Shown: one piece after another, positions 1 through 7,229 of the stretch
Layout: each line of letters starts with the position of its first letter
How positions within the stretch are numbered: position 1 is the stretch's first letter
NCBI RefSeq assembly: GCF_009680455.1
Contig: NZ_WKRD01000005.1
Span: 124,001 to 188,000, forward strand
Origin: Lachnospira eligens
GTDB taxonomy: Bacteria > Bacillota > Clostridia > Lachnospirales > Lachnospiraceae
Direction: 5' to 3'
DNA length: 64,000 nucleotides
The notes under the pieces: model-generated
Seen by the model: only the letters and a program-made list of their open reading frames with translations
The model's database searches: none
What the model was told of the DNA's origin: nothing
Translations under genes and position numbers: made by a program

Positions 1-1629
1 CTTGAGGCTATGGATATTGCAGGCGGTGCATGTGATGGAATTAATGATCCTACAAGAGGTTATGTAATGCGTGGCGGACGAGAGATGGAGAATCATTTCG
101 AATGTCTGTGGGATTTGTTCAGAAGTATTCCGTCTATTGAGACTCCGGGAGTTTCTGTACTTGATGAATATTACTGGCTTAACAAGCATGATCCTAATTA
201 TTCTCTTTGCAGGGCAACTGTAAACAGAGGTGAAGATGCACATACAGATGGCAAATTTAATTTAAGCCAGAAGGGCTGTATGGAAATAATGAAGCTGTTC
301 TTCACTAAAGATGAGGATCTGTATGATAAGACAATTGAAGATTTCTTTGATGAGGAAGTTTTTGATTCAGATTTCTGGCTGTACTGGCGTACGATGTTCG
401 CATTTGAAAACTGGCACAGTGCGCTTGAAATGAAGCTTTATATTCAGAGATTTATCCATCATATAGGTGGACTTCCTGATTTCTCAGCATTGAAGTTTAC
501 CAAGTATAACCAGTATGAATCACTTATTTTGCCTATGCAGAAATATCTTGAAGATGCAGGTGTTGATTTCAGGTTTAACACAAGAGTTGATAATGTAATC
601 TTTGATTTCAGGGATGGAAAGAAGATTGCAAAGACCATTGAATGTACTGTAAAAGGTGAGACTAAGTCAATTGATCTTACTGAGAATGATTTGGTGTTTG
701 TTACTAATGGAAGCTGTACAGAAGGTACTATATACGGTGACCATACACATGCCCCGGTAGGTAATGCAGAGGTAAGAACAAGCGGCTGCTGGAGTCTGTG
801 GAAGAATATTGCAGCACAGGATAGTTCATTTGGACACCCAGAGAAGTTCTGTGGTGATATATCAAAGTCTAACTGGGAGTCTGCAACTGTTACAACAAGC
901 GATGAGAAGATTATTTCTTACATTAAGAAGATATGTAAGAGGGACCCAAGAACTGGAAATGTTGTTACAGGCGGAATTGTCAGCTGTAAGGATTCAAGCT
1001 GGCTTTTAAGCTGGACAATTAACAGACAGGGACAGTTTAAGGAACAGAAGAAGGATGAGGTGTGTGTATGGGTATACAGCCTGTTTACTGATGTTGATGG
1101 TGATTATATCAAGAAGCCTATGAAAGAGTGTACAGGTGAAGAGATTACAGCAGAATGGCTGTATCATCTTGGCGTTCCTGTTGAAGAGATTGATGAGCTT
1201 GCTAAGAACCACTGTAACACTACACCAACAATGATGCCATTTATTACTGCATTTTTCATGCCAAGAAGAAAAGGTGACAGACCTGATGTTATTCCTGATG
1301 GCTGCGTTAATTTTGCATTTCTTGGACAGTTTGCTGAGACTCCGAGGGACACAATATTTACGACAGAGTATTCAGTCAGAACTGCAATGGAGGCTGTATA
1401 TGGACTGCTTGGCGTAGACAGAGGTGTTCCTGAGGTCTGGGGCAGTGTATATGATGTAAGAGACCTGCTTGATTCATCTGTTAAGCTTATGGATGGCAAA
1501 TCTCCATTAGAGATTGATTTAGGACCGTTTAATGTTATCAAGAAGGTTGTCTTAAAGAAGATAAAAGGAACTGTTATTGAAAAAGTGCTAAAAGACCATG
1601 ATGTAATTAAAGATTATATGAAATATTAG
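1..1629 (+). CDS. Oleate hydratase (myosin-cross-reactive antigen family), 5' truncated
   Basis: The reading frame is open from the first base of the window, so the start and the N-terminal dinucleotide-binding motif lie outside it. The visible 542 codons match the FAD-dependent oleate hydratase family, which adds water to the cis-9 double bond of unsaturated fatty acids to give 10-hydroxy fatty acids. Family-typical stretches are MRGGREMENHFECLWDLF, FTNGSCTEGT-like VTNGSCTEGTIYGDHTHAP, and the C-terminal FLGQFAETPRDTIFTTEYSV. The family is usually near 590 residues, so roughly 50 are missing. In gut bacteria this is generally a fatty-acid detoxification enzyme acting in the cytosol or at the membrane face. 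It ends in a strong terminator, so it is probably transcribed separately from the next gene. Confidence 0.93.
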   Translation, partial: LEAMDIAGGACDGINDPTRGYVMRGGREMENHFECLWDLFRSIPSIETPGVSVLDEYYWLNKHDPNYSLCRATVNRGEDAHTDGKFNLSQKGCMEIMKLFFTKDEDLYDKTIEDFFDEEVFDSDFWLYWRTMFAFENWHSALEMKLYIQRFIHHIGGLPDFSALKFTKYNQYESLILPMQKYLEDAGVDFRFNTRVDNVIFDFRDGKKIAKTIECTVKGETKSIDLTENDLVFVTNGSCTEGTIYGDHTHAPVGNAEVRTSGCWSLWKNIAAQDSSFGHPEKFCGDISKSNWESATVTTSDEKIISYIKKICKRDPRTGNVVTGGIVSCKDSSWLLSWTINRQGQFKEQKKDEVCVWVYSLFTDVDGDYIKKPMKECTGEEITAEWLYHLGVPVEEIDELAKNHCNTTPTMMPFITAFFMPRRKGDRPDVIPDGCVNFAFLGQFAETPRDTIFTTEYSVRTAMEAVYGLLGVDRGVPEVWGSVYDVRDLLDSSVKLMDGKSPLEIDLGPFNVIKKVVLKKIKGTVIEKVLKDHDVIKDYMKY

Positions 1630-1661
1630 TTGAAATATTAGCTGAAATGTGTTGAAACATG

Positions 1662-1700
1662 AAGGGATACCAGTTAAACTTATGGCTGGTATCCCTTTTT
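1662..1700 (+). terminator. Intrinsic terminator after oleate hydratase gene
   Basis: A perfect 12-bp stem (AAGGGATACCAG at 1662-1673 with CTGGTATCCCTT at 1686-1697) has a 12-base loop and runs into a T-tract at 1696-1700. It lies 33 bases after the stop codon. The 3' edge comes only 30 bases before the next start, so the downstream gene needs a promoter in or around this hairpin, or depends on read-through. Confidence 0.9.
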
Positions 1701-1729
1701 GCAGGGAAATAATACATCAGGAGATAAAA

Positions 1730-2590
1730 GTGAAGAAGACTATAATATTAACTTTGTTATTGATAACAGCTCTGGTTGCAAATGGATGCGGCAATAAGAA
1801 AAATGTAACAGACATGAAAGATAAAGAAACTACTGTCTCAGCGGTACAACAGGAAACAACACAGTTAAGAACACAGGAGACAACTACTGGACTGACAATG
1901 GATTCTGAAACACAGCAGGAAGAGACAACAGAAGAAGAAAGCAAGACAGTTGTGGCAACGGAGGTTACGGATTCTTCACAGACTGTATATGAGACAGCAC
2001 CACAGGTAGCAGAGCCAGATAATAATAGCTTTGCAGCGGGTTATGCAGCATCATCACAGTATTCTCAGCTTGTAATTGTCCAGTCGAATGGAACAAATGC
2101 AACTGTAACTATGCATGAACTGCAGGATGGCGTATGGACTGAGATTTTAAGGACAGATGGATTTGTAGGTTCTAATGGAGTTGGTGAGGCGAGTGAGTTT
2201 ACATCAGCTACACCACAGGGAACATTTCCGTTGTATTTTGCATTTGGAATTAATCCGGATCCGGGAACGAAAGTTCCTTATCTTCAGGTAGATGAATATG
2301 ATTACTGGGTAGGAGATTCGTCTTCTCCTTTATATAATCAGTATGCAAGAGCTGATTCTGATACAGACTGGGACAAGAGCAAGTCTGAAAGAATAATTGA
2401 TTATCCGACAGCTTATGGGTACTGTCTGTTTATTGGATATAACATAGAAGGTGTTCCGGGAAAAGGAAGCTGTTTTTTCTTACATTGCTCTAATGGAAGA
2501 CCAACGGCAGGCTGTGTATCAGTACCAGAGTCTGATATGGCATTTATATTAAGAAATATAGGTGAGGATTGTGGGATAGTGATTGAGTAA
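1730..2590 (+). CDS. Lipoprotein L,D-transpeptidase (YkuD/ErfK family)
   Basis: The start is GTG at 1730, chosen because AGGAG sits six bases upstream and the N-terminus becomes VKKTIILTLLLITALVANGC. That is a basic n-region, hydrophobic core and lipobox with Cys20, so the protein is a lipid-anchored exported protein of 286 residues. Residues about 25-100 form a Thr/Glu/Gln-rich low-complexity linker. The C-terminal half resembles the YkuD L,D-transpeptidase fold, with the nucleophile motif HCSNGRPTAGCVSVPESD near the end; the usual SHGC is TAGC here, as in the ErfK/YafK-like branch. The expected role is 3-3 cross-linking or attachment of proteins to peptidoglycan outside the membrane. An open frame upstream to 1649 lacks a ribosome site and is not used. 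Confidence 0.82.
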   Translation: MKKTIILTLLLITALVANGCGNKKNVTDMKDKETTVSAVQQETTQLRTQETTTGLTMDSETQQEETTEEESKTVVATEVTDSSQTVYETAPQVAEPDNNSFAAGYAASSQYSQLVIVQSNGTNATVTMHELQDGVWTEILRTDGFVGSNGVGEASEFTSATPQGTFPLYFAFGINPDPGTKVPYLQVDEYDYWVGDSSSPLYNQYARADSDTDWDKSKSERIIDYPTAYGYCLFIGYNIEGVPGKGSCFFLHCSNGRPTAGCVSVPESDMAFILRNIGEDCGIVIE

Positions 2591-2600
2591 TCACTATCCC
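2573..2600. terminator. Hairpin spanning two convergent stop codons
   Basis: A perfect 12-bp stem (GGGATAGTGATT at 2573-2584, AATCACTATCCC at 2589-2600) has a GAGT loop. The + gene's TAA (2588-2590) and the - gene's TAG (complement of 2594-2596) both lie inside it. Neither side has a convincing T-tract, so it may stop transcription only weakly or protect 3' ends. Confidence 0.6.
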
Positions 2601-3373
2601 AATGCTATATCAAGAACCATCATAAGTGCAAATCCTACAGCGGCACCTATAGTTCCTATATTGCTGTGTTCGCCGTTCTGTGATTCAGGAATAAGTTCCT
2701 CTATTACAACATACATCATAGCTCCTGCTGCGAAAGAAAGCAGATAAGGAAGAACAGGCGTGATAATACCAGCAATAAGAATTGTTATGAATCCGCCGAC
2801 AGGTTCAACAACACCAGAAAGCACTCCGCATATGAATGCTTTCTTCTTACTCATGCCTTCACTGCATAATGGCATTGATATAATTGCTCCTTCTGGAAAA
2901 TTCTGTATTGCAATACCAATTGCAAGAGCCATTGCAGCAGTAGCAGTTATTCCTGAATCTTTCATCATTGCACCGGCGAATGCAACACCGACTGACATAC
3001 CCTCAGGAATATTATGTAATGTCACAGCAAAAAGCATCATTGTAGTTTTGGATATGGAATTGGTTCTAATACCTTCCTGATTTCTGCTTTCAATATGCAT
3101 ATGTGGAATGACAGTATCAAGAAGCAGAAGAAAGAATATTCCTGCGAGAAAACCAACCAGTGCAGCCAGCCATTCCGGAGCACTGCTTCCTTTTGACATA
3201 TCTATAGATGGTATCAGCAAAGACCATACTGATGCGGCAATCATAACTCCTGCCGCGAATCCTAAAAGCATTTTCTCAAACTTTGGAGCAATCCGTTTTT
3301 TTAAGAAGAACACCATGGCAGAGCCAAGAGATGTTCCGATAAAAGGAATTGCTAATATTATAAATTCTGACAT
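2594..3373 (-). CDS. ZIP family divalent metal transporter
   Basis: A 259-residue protein with about eight membrane segments. It carries the ZIP signatures HNIPEGMSVGVAFAGAM (TM4) and NFPEGAIISMPL (TM5), whose His/Glu/Asn residues form the binuclear metal site. ZIP proteins import Zn2+, and some accept Fe2+ or Mn2+, across the cytoplasmic membrane. An SD (AAGGAG) lies seven bases before the ATG. A sigma-A-like promoter and a DtxR/MntR-like dyad lie upstream, consistent with repression by metal. The gene is single and convergent with the transpeptidase gene, and the 3' ends share a hairpin. The precise metal cannot be read from the sequence. Confidence 0.9.
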   Translation of the reverse strand: MSEFIILAIPFIGTSLGSAMVFFLKKRIAPKFEKMLLGFAAGVMIAASVWSLLIPSIDMSKGSSAPEWLAALVGFLAGIFFLLLLDTVIPHMHIESRNQEGIRTNSISKTTMMLFAVTLHNIPEGMSVGVAFAGAMMKDSGITATAAMALAIGIAIQNFPEGAIISMPLCSEGMSKKKAFICGVLSGVVEPVGGFITILIAGIITPVLPYLLSFAAGAMMYVVIEELIPESQNGEHSNIGTIGAAVGFALMMVLDIALG

Positions 3374-3387
3374 AAAAGCTCCTTTCT

Positions 3388-3411
3388 ATGTAAGTTAGGC
3401 ATAACTAACAT
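3388..3411. promoter_or_regulatory. Metal-repressor-like dyad at the ZIP transcription start
   Basis: The inverted repeat ATGT-A-AGTTA-GGCA-TAACT-A-ACAT has few mismatched pairs. On the minus strand it includes TTAGTTATGCCTAACTTA, close to the 19-bp DtxR/IdeR consensus TTAGGTTAGSCTAACCTAA but one base shorter. It covers the predicted transcription start of the ZIP gene, where bound repressor would block initiation. Assignment to DtxR, MntR or another metal regulator is inference. Confidence 0.5.
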
Positions 3412-3415
3412 TATT

Positions 3416-3444
3416 ATTATAGCATTTAAGGGTTTATATTACAA
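3416..3444 (-). promoter_or_regulatory. Promoter of the ZIP transporter gene
   Basis: On the minus strand TTGTAA (complement of 3439-3444) and TATAAT (complement of 3416-3421) are separated by 17 bases. Transcription would begin near 3409, inside the 24-base dyad. Confidence 0.6.
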
Positions 3445-3475
3445 ATGTTTTATCGAAAGAGAGTGATAATATGCC

Positions 3476-3538
3476 AAAAGTTACCTGTAACGACTTTCTG
3501 AAATAAAAGTTTCCTACAACGACTTTTTGTGATAGAAT
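3476..3538 (+). promoter_or_regulatory. AraC-type direct-repeat operator and activator-dependent promoter
   Basis: Two 25-base direct repeats (3476-3500 and 3505-3529) match at 21 positions and share the core AACGACTTT. They are offset by 29 bases. A -10 like element TAGAAT follows at 3533-3538. The -35 position 17 bases upstream is TTTCCT, far from consensus and inside the second repeat. This is the layout expected when an AraC-family dimer binds direct repeats and substitutes for a poor -35 box. Autoregulation and control of the following beta-xylosidase gene are inferred. Confidence 0.55.
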
Positions 3539-3566
3539 GTTTCTATACAAGTTGGAGGTGTCAGAT

Positions 3567-4439
3567 ATGGGGAATGTAGTTGATAAAGGAACCAGCTTTT
3601 TGTTTCATGTGAACAGGTATGTGGCAGGTAGTGAAACTGACATGTATAAACATGGATATGCGGAGCTTTTATATGTGTCTGATGGAAGCCTTACTGAGCA
3701 TGTATGTGGGGATAAGGTGCATATAAAGAAAGGCGATGTATGCTTTATTAATTCGGGGTGCGTACATAAGGAAAGCTTTGAGGAAGATGACACATTTGTA
3801 ATAAGACTCGAAGTGTCAGATGAGATTATTAATGCGGTTATAAGTAATGCTATGGCGGATAAACAGGCGGTGGATTATATTAAAGAGCTTGTTAAAGTGT
3901 TAAAGAACAGCGGATATATACATTTTGGCTATAAAGATGATTATGATAATGAGCTTAAGGATATGCTTACTGCTATGATAAGCGAGTGTGGTGTGGCGGA
4001 TATGGCGTCTGCATATATATGTCAGGGGCTTATGCTTAGGATTCTGTGGCGGCTAGGAACAGTATATGAGTATGCACAGTCAAGATACATAAGAAAGAAA
4101 ATTAACTGGCTTTTGCATCAGGAAATTACAGATTTTATTGAAGATAATATGAAAGATGTTACAATAGATATGCTTGTTGAAAGATTCGGTTATCAGGAGG
4201 ATTATTTCAACAGGTTTTTAAAGGCACAGACAGGTATGACTTTCACGGAATATCTGCAGGATTGCAGATTGAACAAATCGGCCATTCTCTTAAAAGAAGA
4301 TTCAATGGATGTTGATGAGATTATAAAGGAAGTCGGATATAGAAACAAAGGATATTTTTACAGGATATTTACAGAGAAATACAACATGACACCTGCAAAA
4401 TTTAGAAAATATATTAAAGAAAAGGAGTTTACGATATGA
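3567..4439 (+). CDS. AraC family transcriptional regulator
   Basis: The start is the ATG at 3567, seven bases after GGAGGT; an in-frame ATG at 3537 has no ribosome site. The 290-residue protein has an N-terminal cupin-like sensor domain (about residues 10-90, with LLYVSDGSLTEHV and IKKGDVCFINSG) and a C-terminal double helix-turn-helix (about 185-285, with MLVERFGYQEDYFNRFLKAQ and VGYRNKGYFYRIFTEKYNMT). Its last four bases overlap the start of the GH43 gene, so the two are co-expressed. The context suggests it senses a xylo-oligosaccharide or a related sugar. The ligand is not determinable from sequence. Confidence 0.9.
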   Translation: MGNVVDKGTSFLFHVNRYVAGSETDMYKHGYAELLYVSDGSLTEHVCGDKVHIKKGDVCFINSGCVHKESFEEDDTFVIRLEVSDEIINAVISNAMADKQAVDYIKELVKVLKNSGYIHFGYKDDYDNELKDMLTAMISECGVADMASAYICQGLMLRILWRLGTVYEYAQSRYIRKKINWLLHQEITDFIEDNMKDVTIDMLVERFGYQEDYFNRFLKAQTGMTFTEYLQDCRLNKSAILLKEDSMDVDEIIKEVGYRNKGYFYRIFTEKYNMTPAKFRKYIKEKEFTI

Positions 4440-5974
4440 GTGATATGTATAACAATCCGGTACAGAGAGGATTCTTTCCAGATCCTTCGTTAGTAAGAGT
4501 TGGAGATGACTATTATATGGCTAATTCAACATTTCAGTATTTCCCTGCAATTGCAATCAGCCATTCCAAGGATATGATTCACTGGCATGTAATTGGACAT
4601 GCAATTACAGATTCAGAAGAACTTGATTTAAGAGATATTAAAGACTCACATGGCATATGGGCACCGGATATTAATTATGTTGATGGTAAATTCATTATAA
4701 TGGCAACTTTAAGGCTTAACGGAGATGGCAAAAGAGATAATAATGTATTAAGACGCCAGCTTGTTGTAACATCAGATAAGCCACAAGGACCATATTCAAA
4801 GCCAGCCTGGCTTGAGGTTGATAATATTGACCCATCTTTATTTGTTGATGATGACGGTAAGAAGTATCTTCTTATAAGTCCGGGAATCAATCTTTTACCA
4901 CTCAGTGATGACTGCACTAAGGTTATAGGTGAAAGTGTGTGTGTATGGCCAGGAACTGGAGAGAGATGTCCGGAAGGACCACACATTTTTAAGAAGGGTG
5001 AGTATTATTATGCAATGCTTGCGGAAGGCGGTACAGGCTATGGACACGGAATCAATGTTGCCCGTTCAAAGAATCTGTATGGACCATATGAGGAATCACC
5101 ATACAATCCTGTATTGAGACAGTTTAATCCAGATGCACCGATTCAGAGAACAGGACATGGCAATATAATTGAGACACAGGACGGAAGCTGGTGGTGCTAT
5201 TATCTGTGTGGAAGACCTAATCAGGGCAACTATACAACAATAGGAAGAGAGACAGCACTTGACCCTGTTACATGGCTTTCAGACGGCTGGTTTGTGATTA
5301 ATGACAGAAAAGGACCAAGCCTTACACAGAAAGCACCTGAATTACCTGAATGCACATATGAAAAATGGACAAGAGATGATTTTGATGATGATACACTTAA
5401 TCTTAACTGGGAGTTTGTAAGAAATCCTGTTAAGGGTAATTATTCTCTTACAGAAAGAAAAGGATACTTAAGGCTCTGGACAATGGACGGAACTCTTAAT
5501 GAGATAAGGGCTAAGAATACTCTTGTAAGAAGAGAACAGGAATTATCGTATACAGCACATACAAAGGTTGACTTCTATCCTGAAAAGGACGGAGAACAGG
5601 CAGGTCTTACCTGTTATTACAGTACTGCGACTTATGCAAGATTGTCATTGTGTTATGAGAATGGAAGAAAATTGCAGCTTGTGATTAACAGAAACCATGG
5701 CGAAGAACTTATCTCACAGGTGGACAATATAAAGGAGCAGAGCATATACTTAAAAGTTGTAGTTGATAAACTGACAAGAAGCTTTTTCTACAGCTATGAT
5801 GGTGAACAATGGGAACCAGCAGGAGTGCTTGAAAATTGTATATATCTGTGTGATGAGGGTGTGCCTGATGACAGAAAGCGTCATACAGGAACGCTTGTTG
5901 GAATATATGCCAATAATGGTGGCTGCGGAAGCAGGATACCGGCAGATTTTGATTATTTTGAATATGAGGATTAG
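4436..5974 (+). CDS. Glycoside hydrolase family 43 beta-xylosidase/arabinofuranosidase
   Basis: A 512-residue enzyme without a signal peptide, hence cytoplasmic. The N-terminal five-bladed propeller shows the GH43 catalytic triad in context: Asp in GFFPDPS, Asp in IDPSLFVDDDGK, and the acid Glu in ERCPEGPHIFKK. From about residue 320 a second domain (DDFDDDTLNLNWEFVRNP onward) is the beta-sandwich common in GH43 xylosidases. It would remove xylose or arabinose from the ends of imported xylo-oligosaccharides. The start ATG overlaps the stop of the AraC gene (ATGA). No sugar transporter is adjacent, so uptake must be encoded elsewhere. Xylosidase versus arabinofuranosidase specificity is not resolved. 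Confidence 0.92.
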   Translation: MSDMYNNPVQRGFFPDPSLVRVGDDYYMANSTFQYFPAIAISHSKDMIHWHVIGHAITDSEELDLRDIKDSHGIWAPDINYVDGKFIIMATLRLNGDGKRDNNVLRRQLVVTSDKPQGPYSKPAWLEVDNIDPSLFVDDDGKKYLLISPGINLLPLSDDCTKVIGESVCVWPGTGERCPEGPHIFKKGEYYYAMLAEGGTGYGHGINVARSKNLYGPYEESPYNPVLRQFNPDAPIQRTGHGNIIETQDGSWWCYYLCGRPNQGNYTTIGRETALDPVTWLSDGWFVINDRKGPSLTQKAPELPECTYEKWTRDDFDDDTLNLNWEFVRNPVKGNYSLTERKGYLRLWTMDGTLNEIRAKNTLVRREQELSYTAHTKVDFYPEKDGEQAGLTCYYSTATYARLSLCYENGRKLQLVINRNHGEELISQVDNIKEQSIYLKVVVDKLTRSFFYSYDGEQWEPAGVLENCIYLCDEGVPDDRKRHTGTLVGIYANNGGCGSRIPADFDYFEYED

Positions 5975-5979
5975 ATTTT

Positions 5980-7224
5980 ATGAGTTTTGATTGTGTGGTT
6001 ATAGGCGGAGGTGCAGCCGGAATGATGGCTGCCATACAATGTAAAGAGAATAATATGCAGACTGTGATTATAGAACACACAGCAAAGCTTGGAACTAAGA
6101 TATTAAAGACTGGCAATGGCAAATGTAATTTTTCTAATACATTTATGACTAAGGAAATGTATCAGAACAATAACGCAGATTATGCGATGGAGATTATTAA
6201 CAGGTTTAATGTTGATGATACAATACATTTTTTTGAGGACTTAAGTGTATATAAGAAGGAACGTAATGGTTATCTGTATCCGAGGTCAGAGATGGCGGCT
6301 TCTGTGGCTCTGGCGCTTACAGGAAAGATACAGGCACTTGATATTCCGGTTTTCTTTGAGACATCTGTTAAAAGAATTGACAGGGCAGGCAGCGAATATG
6401 TGTTACAGCTTGAAGGAGCGAAGACTAATACAATTAAGACTAAGACAGTGATACTTGCATGCGGTTCGGCAGCTTCACCGTCTTCTGGTTCTGATGGAAG
6501 CGGTTATAAGCTTGTTAAGAAGCTTGGAATTAAGGTTGTTAAGCCTCTGCCGGCTCTTACGGCACTTGAATCGGACAAGAAGAATATGAAGCTTGCAACG
6601 GGTGTAAGAGCATATGGTAATGTTAAGATTATGGCAGCAGGCAGAGTGGTTGCTGAGGATACTGGCGAGATTCAGTTTACTGATTATGGAATATCAGGAA
6701 TCCCTGTTTTTCAGGTGAGTCGTTTTGCTGTCAGGGCGATGGAAGAAGGTCAGAGGGTTGAAGCACTTGTTGATGTGGCAGCAGATATTAAAGAAGATGA
6801 CCTTTTATCAATGCTAAAATGTGCTGTTAATACAAGAAAGCATCAGTCAGTAAGCGAAAGCCTGTCAGGGTTGTTTAATAAAAAGCTTGTAATGATGATA
6901 TGTAAGGATATTGGAATTGAGGGCAATTCCTCGGCTTCTGATATAGATGACGACATATGCCAGAAACTTGTCAGACATATGAAATCCCTCCGCTACCATA
7001 TAACAGGATATAAGGGAAATGATTATGCACAGGTATGTCAGGGTGGTGTTGATGTATCCGGACTGAATGAGAATCTTGAATCAGTTGATAACCCTGGGAT
7101 ATTCTTTGCAGGGGAGCTTGTGGATATAGACGGCAGATGTGGTGGTTATAACCTTCAGTGGGCATGGAGCAGCGGCGTGGTTGCTGCTAAGTCAGCGTTT
7201 GATTATTGTAACAGACAGGAATAA
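5980..7224 (+). CDS. HI0933/BaiN-family flavoprotein
   Basis: A 414-residue NAD(P)/FAD-dependent oxidoreductase of the HI0933 family. The N-terminal FAD-binding motif is VVIGGGAAGMMAAIQ, followed by the family-typical LGTKILKTGNGKCNFSN. The C-terminal block GGVDVSGLNENLES...GIFFAGELVDIDGRCGGYNLQWAWSSG closes the FAD site. The start lies five bases after the GH43 stop, so it is probably in the same transcript, though nothing links the flavoprotein to xylan use. Members of the family include BaiN-like enzymes implicated in bile acid reduction, but the sequence does not fix the substrate here. Confidence 0.85.
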   Translation: MSFDCVVIGGGAAGMMAAIQCKENNMQTVIIEHTAKLGTKILKTGNGKCNFSNTFMTKEMYQNNNADYAMEIINRFNVDDTIHFFEDLSVYKKERNGYLYPRSEMAASVALALTGKIQALDIPVFFETSVKRIDRAGSEYVLQLEGAKTNTIKTKTVILACGSAASPSSGSDGSGYKLVKKLGIKVVKPLPALTALESDKKNMKLATGVRAYGNVKIMAAGRVVAEDTGEIQFTDYGISGIPVFQVSRFAVRAMEEGQRVEALVDVAADIKEDDLLSMLKCAVNTRKHQSVSESLSGLFNKKLVMMICKDIGIEGNSSASDIDDDICQKLVRHMKSLRYHITGYKGNDYAQVCQGGVDVSGLNENLESVDNPGIFFAGELVDIDGRCGGYNLQWAWSSGVVAAKSAFDYCNRQE

Positions 7225-7229
7225 GAATA

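Noticed and set aside
1164-1541. Long antisense open frame inside the oleate hydratase gene
   Set aside because: It shadows a strongly conserved gene, has no ribosome site and shows no recognisable family. The same holds for the other long antisense frames, e.g. 46223-46528 and 48378-49088.
3476-3529. Short CRISPR-like direct repeats
   Set aside because: There are only two copies, separated by four bases, with no spacers or cas genes. An AraC operator fits better.
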